Assembly (NCBI GenBank): GCA_023443025.1
Contig: JAEZWM010000065.1
Span: forward strand, 1 to 22,166
Source of the DNA: Bacillota bacterium
Lineage (GTDB): Bacteria; Bacillota; Clostridia; Tissierellales; Peptoniphilaceae
Reading direction: 5' to 3'
Length of the DNA: 22,166 bases
The notes under the pieces were generated by a model that did not search any database, was not told the origin of the DNA, and was given only the letters and a program-made list of their open reading frames with translations. This document shows, in pieces, positions 8,031 through 14,550 of the stretch (position 1 is the stretch's first letter; every line of letters begins with the position of its first letter). The translations under genes and the position numbers were made by a program.

Positions 8031-9335
8031 ATGATGATAAATTATGAGGATCAGAAAAAAAGACTGATAGAATATTTTAAATCAGGAGAAAAATCAGAAG
8101 ATAATCTTAAAGTCGGCATAGAGTTTGAACATTTTACAATAGATAAAGACAGTCTGGAGACAGTTTCTTATTATGGTGAAAATGGAATAGAAGAAAGCCT
8201 TAAAGACATAGAGAAAGAAGGATGGGAAGGCTATTACAACGACGAGTACTTACTAGGATTAGAAAAAAGTCCATACACCATCAGCACCGAACCGGCTGCA
8301 CAGTTTGAACTGAGTATCGAAGCTCAGGAAACTATAGGTAAACTAGATAAGCTTTATGTGGAATTTATGAAACAAGTTCTTCCTGTTTTTAAATCAAAAA
8401 ACCAGGAGTTAGTTACCATGGGATATCATCCCGTAACGAAAATTGACGATATTAAAATATCACCCAAAAAAAGATACACATATATGTACAATTACTTCAA
8501 AAAAAGAGGAACACATGCACATAATATGATGAAAGGCACATGTGCTGTTCAAGTTACAATTGACTTCACATCAGAAGAAGATTTTATTAGAAAATATAGA
8601 ATAGGTTCAGCTCTTTCACCCATTCTATACACCATGTACGACAATTCATATATCTTCGAGGGAGAAGTCTACGATAAGTACAGCTTAAGACAGCATATCT
8701 GGGAAAACACCGACCTTGATAGATCCGGAGTATTAAAAACAGCATTTGATAGTGATTTTTCATATGGAAAGTATGCAGATTATATACTAAACAACAATAT
8801 AATCTTTACGGACGATAAAGGAGAGTTGGCTTCAACAGGAGACTTGCTATTTAAGGACATATTTGACCCAAAAGTCCATGGAGATGAAGAAATCTACCAC
8901 GCCATTTCGATCGTTTTTCCGGACTTAAGACTTAAGAGATACTTAGAATTTAGAATGATGGACGCTGTGCCTTATCCGCTAAATTTCTCGGCAGCAGCAC
9001 TAATAAAAGGACTAATGTATTCGAGCGAGAACTTAGATAAATTAGAAGAACTCTTTAAGGACATAAGATATGAAGATGTTCAAATAGGGAAATTAAGTGC
9101 ATCAGTAGATGGAATGAATGGAGAGTACCTAGGTAGAAGCTTCGTGGACTGGGCAAATGAGTTGATCTACATGGCAACAGACGGCCTGGATGAGAGTGAA
9201 GCAAAATACTTAGAATCCATTAAAGTTCTATCCGGAGTTGGAAAAAATCCAAGAGATGAATTTAGAGAAGTTTATAGAGTGAGCGGCTTAAAAGCGGCAG
9301 TAGAAACCGAAGAGATAGAGGTGGAAAATGTTTAA
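8031..9335 (+). CDS. Glutamate-cysteine ligase, GCS2 (plant/alphaproteobacterial) type
   Basis: About 434 residues. It resembles the plant/alphaproteobacterial glutamate-cysteine ligases that make gamma-glutamylcysteine from Glu, Cys and ATP. Landmarks in order are KVGIEFEHF (the E-x-E of the ATP/metal site), ISTEPAAQFELS (compare plant ISLEPGGQFELS), MMKGTCAVQVTIDF followed by RKYRIGSALSPI, LRQHIWENTDLDRSG (plant version SHIWTDTDKDRTG), and YLEFRMMDAVPYPL. Three ATGs stand in a row at 8028, 8031 and 8034. The Shine-Dalgarno GGAAGGAG ends at 8025, so 8028 is too close and 8031 or 8034 fits; a TTG at 8016 overlaps the ribosome binding site and is unlikely. It overlaps the ATP-grasp gene by 8 bases, so the two enzymes probably act in sequence. 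The exact amino-acid specificity is inferred. Confidence 0.85.
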   Translation: MMINYEDQKKRLIEYFKSGEKSEDNLKVGIEFEHFTIDKDSLETVSYYGENGIEESLKDIEKEGWEGYYNDEYLLGLEKSPYTISTEPAAQFELSIEAQETIGKLDKLYVEFMKQVLPVFKSKNQELVTMGYHPVTKIDDIKISPKKRYTYMYNYFKKRGTHAHNMMKGTCAVQVTIDFTSEEDFIRKYRIGSALSPILYTMYDNSYIFEGEVYDKYSLRQHIWENTDLDRSGVLKTAFDSDFSYGKYADYILNNNIIFTDDKGELASTGDLLFKDIFDPKVHGDEEIYHAISIVFPDLRLKRYLEFRMMDAVPYPLNFSAAALIKGLMYSSENLDKLEELFKDIRYEDVQIGKLSASVDGMNGEYLGRSFVDWANELIYMATDGLDESEAKYLESIKVLSGVGKNPRDEFREVYRVSGLKAAVETEEIEVENV

Positions 9336-10653
9336 TAAGAAAGTAGTTGACGACTATATAGATATAATTAAATCAAATCCAAAAGAATACTATGAAGACT
9401 TCATGGAAATGCAAGAAAAGGTAAATAATTCAAGTGCGATATATAAAAACAAACCTATACCTGTTACCTACCAAGGTATGTTTATAGAAGAGGACGATTT
9501 AAACGAGTTTAAAAAGATATCAAAAATCCTAATGGATATTACTCGAAAAGTTACCGACGAATACCTTACAAATCCTCAGTATAGAGCACTCTTCAAATTT
9601 CCGGAAGACTGGGAGAAATTAATCCTGCATTCACCGGGGTATGAAATGCCTGTACCGATCTGTAGATACGATGTATTCTACAATGGTATTGATGACTATA
9701 AATTCTGTGAATTCAATACTGACGGATCTTCGGCTATGAACGAGGACTGGGTGCTTGGCGGGATAATGCTTGAAAGTAAAGGCTTTAAGAAATATGCTGA
9801 AAAATACGAACTACAACAGTTTGAGCTCTTTGACTCATGGGTCGATAAATCCATTAAAATTTTCCATCTGGCAAGACCGGATATTGAAAAACCAAATGTA
9901 GCAATAGTAGACTTCATAGATAAAGGAACCACAAATGAGTTTATAAAATTTAAAGAGTGCTACGAAAATGCCGGATACAATTGTGAAATTGTAGACCCGA
10001 GGGATATAGAATATAGAGATGGCGGCATCTATAAAGATGATTACAAAATCGATTTGGTGTATAGAAGAGCTGTAACCATGGACATCATGGAAAAGGCAGA
10101 TGAAGTTAAACCTTTCTTAGATGCATATCTCCTTAATGCATTCGTGATGATAGGCTCATTTAGATCCCAGATTATGCACAGCAAACTCATCTTCAAAATC
10201 TTAAGACTAAAAGAAACGAGAGCATTTTTAACAGATGAAGAAAATGAATTTTTGAGAGATCATATTCCGTACACAGAGGAATTTATTACAGAGGACGATT
10301 TTGAAAGGGTAAGAACTAATAAAGACAACTATATCTTAAAACCATATGATGGTTACGCATCATTCTCGGTCTATGCCGGAAGAGAACACTCAAGAGAAGA
10401 GTGGGAAGATATCTTAAGATCTTTGCTGGGCAAAAACTATATCTATCAAGAATACTTTGAAATGAACAAGGTAGACTTTGTAGAGTTTGAAGAAGATGGA
10501 AATTTAATTATTACTCCATTTGCATTTGTACTGGGTATGTTCATTTATGGAGAGGAGTTCCAAGGACTTTATACCAGAATCGGAAACGAAGCACTCATAA
10601 GTGGAGCACGAAGGTACTACACGACTCCAAACTTTTTAGTAAAAGAGAAATAA
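9328..10653 (+). CDS. Glutathionylspermidine-synthase-like ATP-grasp ligase
   Basis: 441 residues, resembling the synthetase domain of glutathionylspermidine synthase, an ATP-grasp enzyme that forms amide bonds with a carboxylate. Visible features are CEFNTDGSSAMNED near residue 127 (compare EFNADTPTS in synthetases), IVDFIDKG, DLVYRRAVTMDIM, FRSQIMHSKLIFKIL, and the nucleotide-binding Lys stretch YILKPYDGYASFSVYAG near residue 333, followed by YIYQEYF. It has no amidase domain, unlike the bifunctional E. coli enzyme. It starts 8 bases inside the glutamate-cysteine ligase gene with a GAGGTGG Shine-Dalgarno. It most likely extends gamma-glutamylcysteine with a further amino acid or amine, replacing GshB. 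Whether the product is glutathione, a polyamine conjugate or another thiol cannot be told. Confidence 0.8.
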   Translation: MFNKKVVDDYIDIIKSNPKEYYEDFMEMQEKVNNSSAIYKNKPIPVTYQGMFIEEDDLNEFKKISKILMDITRKVTDEYLTNPQYRALFKFPEDWEKLILHSPGYEMPVPICRYDVFYNGIDDYKFCEFNTDGSSAMNEDWVLGGIMLESKGFKKYAEKYELQQFELFDSWVDKSIKIFHLARPDIEKPNVAIVDFIDKGTTNEFIKFKECYENAGYNCEIVDPRDIEYRDGGIYKDDYKIDLVYRRAVTMDIMEKADEVKPFLDAYLLNAFVMIGSFRSQIMHSKLIFKILRLKETRAFLTDEENEFLRDHIPYTEEFITEDDFERVRTNKDNYILKPYDGYASFSVYAGREHSREEWEDILRSLLGKNYIYQEYFEMNKVDFVEFEEDGNLIITPFAFVLGMFIYGEEFQGLYTRIGNEALISGARRYYTTPNFLVKEK

Positions 10654-10660
10654 GCAGAAT

Positions 10661-10688
10661 CCCCATAGTAAAAACTATGGGGTTTTTT
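10661..10688 (+). terminator. Intrinsic terminator after the ATP-grasp gene
   Basis: A perfect 9-base-pair stem CCCCATAGT/ACTATGGGG (10661-10669 and 10674-10682), AAAA loop, and six Ts at 10683-10688, 7 bases after the stop codon. Confidence 0.92.
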
Positions 10689-10748
10689 AATTCATTAAGA
10701 ATACTTATCAATAGAGCCTGTCTATAAATATTATGAATAACAGTTTCC

Positions 10749-10777
10749 TTGTATGCAGTTTAAATCTATGATATTAT
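10749..10777 (+). promoter_or_regulatory. Sigma-A promoter of the PHP-domain gene
   Basis: -35 TTGTAT at 10749-10754, a 17-base spacer, and -10 TATTAT at 10772-10777 preceded by TGA, an extended -10. The start codon lies 45 bases downstream. Confidence 0.75.
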
Positions 10778-10822
10778 CAAGAAGCGGGAAATCATAAATA
10801 ATTGTAAAAAAAGGAGACAAAA

Positions 10823-11503
10823 ATGCTTATAGATATGCATATGCATGAGAAGACTTATTCGCCCGACAGCCATATGAGCCTTTCTGAAATCGTTGCTGAA
10901 GCGAAAAGAAAAGGTCTTGATGCAGTATGTATCACCGACCATGACAACCAAGACATCATGGACTATGCACATTCATACTCAAAAGAAATAAACTTCCCTA
11001 TTTTTGTAGGAGCGGAAATCCTTACAAAACAAGGTGACATAGTAGTATTTGGATTAGATGAACTTCCAGGCGAGATGTTAAATGCTTGGGAGCTGCTTGA
11101 GCTTGTTAAAAAAGCAGGAGGCATAGCATTTAGTGCACATCCATACAGAAAGAACAATAGAGGCTTAGAAGATTTAATCAAAAGCATTCCCGGACTCGGA
11201 GCAGTAGAAGGCTTTAACGGCAGTACACCCAGAAAACTAAACCTTAAAGCATGCAGTGGAGCTGAAAAAAGAGGAATTCCAATCGTAGCTTCAAGTGATG
11301 CACATCTACCCGAAAGAGTAGGCCTATTTTCAACAAAATTTTTTGGAACGGTTAGAGACGAACAAGATATAATAGAAGCCATAAAAACACATCAAGTCAA
11401 ACCAATGCAGTATTATCAAGGTGAATACATTGACGCATTTATCGATGTAGAAGAAAAACAAAGAGCTTTCGTACCAGGAAGGCTTGTTGGAGAACCACTA
11501 TAA
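10823..11503 (+). CDS. PHP-domain metal-dependent phosphoesterase
   Basis: 226 residues with all metal-binding motifs of the polymerase-and-histidinol-phosphatase (PHP) superfamily: motif I DMHMH (His6, His8), motif II TDHDN (Asp39, His40), Glu65 in GAEI, His106 in SAHPYR, and motif IV SSDAH (Asp159, His161). This trinuclear-metal site hydrolyses phosphoesters. It is a stand-alone domain, not part of DNA polymerase, and lacks features that would single out histidinol-phosphatase. The nearest characterised relatives are small phosphoesterases such as 3',5'-nucleoside bisphosphate phosphatase, but the substrate is undetermined. The start is clear (AAAAGGAGACAAAA before ATG). It has its own promoter and terminator and appears monocistronic. 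Confidence 0.88.
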   Translation: MLIDMHMHEKTYSPDSHMSLSEIVAEAKRKGLDAVCITDHDNQDIMDYAHSYSKEINFPIFVGAEILTKQGDIVVFGLDELPGEMLNAWELLELVKKAGGIAFSAHPYRKNNRGLEDLIKSIPGLGAVEGFNGSTPRKLNLKACSGAEKRGIPIVASSDAHLPERVGLFSTKFFGTVRDEQDIIEAIKTHQVKPMQYYQGEYIDAFIDVEEKQRAFVPGRLVGEPL

Positions 11504-11511
11504 GAACAAAT

Positions 11512-11537
11512 CCTCTCGGAGATCCGGGAGGTTTTTT
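11512..11537 (+). terminator. Intrinsic terminator after the PHP gene
   Basis: An 8-base-pair stem CCTCTCGG/CCGGGAGG with one U-G pair (11512-11519 and 11524-11531), AGAT loop, and six Ts (11532-11537). Confidence 0.9.
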
Positions 11538-11633
11538 AGTGCCTATAAAAAATAACGGTTAAAATATATAGTGCCTAAGATATCTATCTAAATTAATGGG
11601 TAAAAGTAAAATAAGAAAAGCCGGAGGAAAATT

Positions 11634-12062
11634 ATGAATATCGAAGTAAGGTATCAATCAAGAGGTGGGAACACCAAAAAAGTAGCCGAAATCATAGCAA
11701 GTGAATTAGGAAAAGAAGCAAAGTCCATAGATATACCGCTGGATAAACACGTAGACATCCTATTTCTAAGAGGCGGAGTATACAACTGGACCGCAGACTC
11801 CGAACTCATAAAGTTCATTAAACACCTGGACAGAAACAAAGTAGGAAAAATCATACCCTTCTCGACCACAGGCAGCTTTAGATCAGCAATAAACAAAATC
11901 AACGAGTGCGCCAGCGAACAAGACATCCCCGTCTCCGAAGAATTCCTATGTATAAAGATGATGCTAAAAGGAAATGCCCTAATCGGTAAAAAAGGCGGAG
12001 TGCTAAGCGAAGGTCAGGAAGAAGAGGTAAGGGAATTTGTTAGGAAGATAATGGGGAGGTAA
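11634..12062 (+). CDS. Flavodoxin-like protein
   Basis: 142 residues with the flavodoxin fold pattern. The FMN phosphate loop is YQSRGGNTKKVAE (SRGGNT, residues 9-14), matching the S-x-x-GNT loop. FLRGGVYNW and PFSTTGSFRSA sit where the two other FMN-contacting loops are expected. It is slightly shorter and more basic than classical electron-transfer flavodoxins, so it could be a flavodoxin-domain reductase or regulator. The start has a good CCGGAGGAAAATT ribosome binding site. It is monocistronic, with a terminator 14 bases after the stop. Its partner is not evident; low-potential electron transfer under iron limitation is the family's usual role. Confidence 0.82.
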   Translation: MNIEVRYQSRGGNTKKVAEIIASELGKEAKSIDIPLDKHVDILFLRGGVYNWTADSELIKFIKHLDRNKVGKIIPFSTTGSFRSAINKINECASEQDIPVSEEFLCIKMMLKGNALIGKKGGVLSEGQEEEVREFVRKIMGR

Positions 12063-12076
12063 AAAATTTATTAAAG

Positions 12077-12104
12077 AGTAGGTAGTTAGATTACCTACTT
12101 TTTT
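12077..12104 (+). terminator. Intrinsic terminator after the flavodoxin-like gene
   Basis: An 8-base-pair stem AGTAGGTA/TACCTACT (12077-12084 and 12092-12099), a 7-base loop, and a T-run through 12104. Confidence 0.85.
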
Positions 12105-12204
12105 AATTTTTGGTAGGATAGTAAGTGTGCTGTTTCTTAAATAAGTTCGTGATAAACATAATCACCTATAAACCATAAATTAATGAGTTAACGAAAAAAT
12201 ATGA

Positions 12205-12233
12205 TTGACTATACTCATAAAAAGTATTATATG
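12205..12233 (+). promoter_or_regulatory. Probable sigma-A promoter of the sigma-54 regulator gene
   Basis: -35 TTGACT at 12205-12210, a 17-base spacer, and -10 TATATG at 12228-12233. A second TATAAT at 12246-12251 overlaps the upstream candidate ATG at 12250. Both support translation starting at 12298. Confidence 0.6.
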
Positions 12234-12297
12234 TTAATATATACATATAATGACTAAAGACTTTGAACATTTATTTAGTAAATGGATGGAGAAGAAT

Positions 12298-14115
12298 ATG
12301 AATAAAAATTTAATAATCCAAGAGTTTCTTGACTCATCAAAAGAGATATTTAGTTCGATTGAAGAGGTTCTAGGATTTGAAGTGAATATGATAAACGAAA
12401 ATAGAGACTGTCCTAAAAAGCAAAAAGCCGCAGATAATGAAAAGAGTGATGAGAAAAAGCCGTGTTGTTTTTCTTTAGATGAAGTTCATGTGATTGGGAA
12501 TGACTGCAATATGAAGGATATATATAATTTAGAAATAGAGAATCTTTCCAAGATATGCATGCCCATCAAATACAAGGATATTGTGGCTGTTGTCTTTGAA
12601 CTTATCCCCAGAAATAAGAACCTAATAAAGCGAATCGAAAAAAATAATGGTGCTTTTATAAATCAATTAGAAAAAATTGCTTCACTGCTTGAAACAAAAT
12701 ATTCCGATGCAGTTGCAAGGATTTCGAAGTACAAATACTCTACTAGAATTGAAGGCATATTAAATAGCATAAACTCAGGAGTTGTTCTTTATGATGAAAG
12801 TGGTGAAGTAATATATACTAATAAATCCATAATTCGAATTCTTAATGAACTTCAAATCCATGATTTAAAAACATTTTTAAACGAAGTTCGGAAGAATAAA
12901 TTACTTCAAAGTTTACTTGATTCAGAAAAGTGTATTCACCCATGTGAACTTGCAATAGATGTGCTGGGTGTAAAATATAACCTGCTAGCTACTATTAGTT
13001 ACCTCAATCAAGATAAATCATCAAAAGAAGTAATTCTAACAATTCAAAATATAGATTACTTTAAAAAACAAGTTATGCAATCTATTGAAAAAAACCATAT
13101 TAGACTTGAGTTCGATAATATACTGGGGATTTCAAAACCCATAAGAGACGTAATACAGCAAGCTAAAAAAGCGGCGAGTACCGACTCAAATATTTTGATA
13201 TTGGGAGAGAGCGGTACCGGGAAGGAGCTCTTTGCAAGAGCGATACACAACTATAGCATGCGTAGAGACTTTGCTTTTGTACCAATTAACTGTGGTGCGA
13301 TTCCTTATGATTTATTTGAGAGTGAACTTTTCGGATATGTTAAAGGGGCTTTTACAGGTGCATTTGCAAACAAAATAGGAAAGTTTGAGGTTGCAGATAA
13401 AGGTACGATATTTTTGGATGAAGTTGGTGAGATGCCGATTGAGTTGCAAGTAAAACTCTTAAGGATTCTTCAGGAAATGGAAGTCACCAGAATAGGCTGT
13501 AATATTATTAAAAAAGTAGATTTCAAAGTTGTTGCAGCCACAAATGTTGACCTTATGACCAAAGTTGACGAAGGAGAATTTAGAGAAGATCTTTATTATA
13601 GATTAAATGTCATACCGCTAGTAATACCACCTCTTAGAGAAAGAAAAGAAGATATACTATATATTAGTAAGCATTTCATAAACTACTACAGTAAAAAACT
13701 GAACAAAAATATAATCGACTTAAGCGAAGAGGCAAAAACGATTATGATTCAGTACAGTTGGCCCGGAAATGTAAGAGAACTCCAGAATCTTATAGAATAT
13801 GCAGTAAATTTTGAAAATAGTAATTTCATTCAAAGTGAAATTGTAAGAAGAAAATTGATAAAAGACGATAATGATAAGCAAGATCAGTTCAAGGGTATGA
13901 GCCTCGCAGAATCACTGAAGGAAGTAGAATCTGAGATCATAAGATCTACTATCAACAAATATACCTATTGCAATAATACAGCAGACATTATACGGAAGGT
14001 TTGCATTGAACTAGGAGTAAGTAGAGCTACCTTGTATAGAAAGATGCGAGATTACGATATTGGAATTATTGAATCCGAATATCTCAATAATGAGAATGTT
14101 CAAAAATACTCATAA
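12298..14115 (+). CDS. Sigma-54-dependent transcriptional activator with PAS domain
   Basis: About 605 residues. The order is an N-terminal sensor region with five cysteines (RDCP, KPCCFS, NDCN, KICMP), a charged helix leading to a PAS-like domain (ILNSINSGVVLYDESGEV onward, ~residues 150-265), an AAA+ sigma-54 interaction domain, and a Fis-type helix-turn-helix (ELGVSRATLYRKM, ~571-583). The AAA+ domain has Walker A GESGTGKE at 303-310, the sigma-54-contacting loop GAFTGA, Walker B TIFLDEVGEMP and the R-finger region FREDLYYRLNVIPL. There is no receiver domain, so it senses a signal directly. ATG at 12298 has GGAG six bases upstream; an earlier in-frame ATG at 12250 has no ribosome binding site and would add 16 residues. 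It lies next to a canonical sigma-54 promoter, its most likely target, driving the selenoprotein/transporter operon. Confidence 0.92.
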   Translation: MNKNLIIQEFLDSSKEIFSSIEEVLGFEVNMINENRDCPKKQKAADNEKSDEKKPCCFSLDEVHVIGNDCNMKDIYNLEIENLSKICMPIKYKDIVAVVFELIPRNKNLIKRIEKNNGAFINQLEKIASLLETKYSDAVARISKYKYSTRIEGILNSINSGVVLYDESGEVIYTNKSIIRILNELQIHDLKTFLNEVRKNKLLQSLLDSEKCIHPCELAIDVLGVKYNLLATISYLNQDKSSKEVILTIQNIDYFKKQVMQSIEKNHIRLEFDNILGISKPIRDVIQQAKKAASTDSNILILGESGTGKELFARAIHNYSMRRDFAFVPINCGAIPYDLFESELFGYVKGAFTGAFANKIGKFEVADKGTIFLDEVGEMPIELQVKLLRILQEMEVTRIGCNIIKKVDFKVVAATNVDLMTKVDEGEFREDLYYRLNVIPLVIPPLRERKEDILYISKHFINYYSKKLNKNIIDLSEEAKTIMIQYSWPGNVRELQNLIEYAVNFENSNFIQSEIVRRKLIKDDNDKQDQFKGMSLAESLKEVESEIIRSTINKYTYCNNTADIIRKVCIELGVSRATLYRKMRDYDIGIIESEYLNNENVQKYS

Positions 14116-14137
14116 AACAAGCATTTGATAACCTTTT

Positions 14138-14175
14138 AAAATCCTGAAATCTCAAAGATGAGACATCAGGATTTT
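14138..14175 (+). terminator. Inverted repeat after the regulator gene (terminator or activator site)
   Basis: A perfect 10-base-pair dyad AAAATCCTGA/TCAGGATTTT (14138-14147 and 14166-14175) with an inner TCTC/GAGA pair and a six-base apex. It sits 22 bases after the regulator stop, but the T-tract is short and interrupted. Its centre is about 55 bases upstream of the sigma-54 -24 element, so it could instead, or also, bind the adjacent activator. Confidence 0.6.
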
Positions 14176-14202
14176 AATTTGTCTATTTATAGCCACATTA
14201 AA

Positions 14203-14219
14203 TTGGCACAGTATTTGCT
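14203..14219 (+). promoter_or_regulatory. Sigma-54 (-24/-12) promoter
   Basis: TTGGCAC at 14203-14209 and TTTGCT at 14214-14219, with GG (14205-14206) and GC (14217-14218) separated by exactly 10 bases. This matches the TTGGCAC-N5-TTGC consensus essentially perfectly. It lies 44 bases upstream of the glutaredoxin-like start codon and right after the sigma-54 activator gene. Transcription should start near 14230. Confidence 0.92.
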
Positions 14220-14262
14220 TATAATTACTATGTATTTATTAATTAATTAAGGAGGGGAAGAG

Positions 14263-14550
14263 ATGAAACAGATCGTAATCTATGGTAGTAGGCATTGAAT
14301 GGGATGCGATATGGCGAGAGAGTTTCTTTCACAAAATAATATAGAATTTGAATACTATGACATTACAGAGAGCATGAATAACTTAAAAATGTTTCTCAAA
14401 TATAGAGACTATGCACCGGAATTCGATAGGATAAAAGCGGATGGTAAAGTTGGTCTTCCTTGTATTATTACAGGTGAAGAACGTTCTATTAGCTTTGACT
14501 ATAGAGAACTTGAGTTAGAAAAATTTAAAGAAAGGGAGTTTACCAAATGA
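14263..14550 (+). CDS. Glutaredoxin-like selenoprotein (UxxC), in-frame TGA read as selenocysteine
   Basis: A 95-residue thioredoxin-fold protein. ATG at 14263 follows a very strong AAGGAGGGG, and the frame runs MKQIVIYGSRH, then TGA at codon 12, then MGCDMAREFL and onward. The TGA falls exactly where glutaredoxins have the nucleophilic Cys of C-x-x-C, giving U12-M-G-C15. The cis-proline motif VGLPCI is present downstream and the glutaredoxin beta-alpha-beta pattern (YYDITES, then DYRELELEK) is intact, so this is not a decayed gene. A scan that treats TGA as stop would report only a fragment beginning at 14299. It is the first gene after the sigma-54 promoter and overlaps the permease start by ATGA. 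Role: a selenol-based thiol-disulfide or related reduction, substrate unknown. It needs SelA, SelB and tRNA-Sec, not in this window. Confidence 0.88.
14296..14298 (+). other. Selenocysteine codon (UGA recoding site)
   Basis: TGA in the frame opened at 14263, flanked on both sides by coding sequence for one continuous glutaredoxin-like fold and located at the catalytic Cys position. The same gene ends with a second TGA (14548-14550) used as stop, so the first must be distinguished by a downstream SECIS element. Confidence 0.85.
14316..14330 (+). promoter_or_regulatory. Candidate bacterial SECIS apical hairpin
   Basis: GAGAG (14316-14320) can pair with CTTTC (14326-14330), including one G-U pair, closing the loop AGTTT. 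The loop starts 23 bases after the TGA and has G as its second base, which fits the general bacterial SECIS pattern of loop distance and an early G. The stem is short and was found by eye, so this is only a candidate. Confidence 0.35.

Noticed and set aside
10963..11382. 139-residue minus-strand frame opposite the PHP gene
   Set aside because: It lies entirely opposite a gene with all PHP metal motifs. The product shows no recognisable features and there is no promoter.
12250..12297. Sixteen extra residues at the N-terminus of the sigma-54 regulator
   Set aside because: The ATG at 12250 overlaps a TATAAT and has no Shine-Dalgarno, whereas 12298 has GGAG at good spacing.
14299..14550. Reading frame beginning at ATG 14299 as a separate 83-residue protein
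   Set aside because: It has no ribosome binding site and would lack the first beta strand and active-site residue of a glutaredoxin fold. The strong Shine-Dalgarno and in-frame ATG at 14263 lead into it through a TGA best read as selenocysteine.
14263..14550. Broken glutaredoxin-like pseudogene with a nonsense mutation
   Set aside because: The TGA sits exactly at the catalytic position, the remaining sequence is intact, and the gene is translationally coupled to an intact operon behind a perfect sigma-54 promoter. A random nonsense mutation would be unlikely to fall there.
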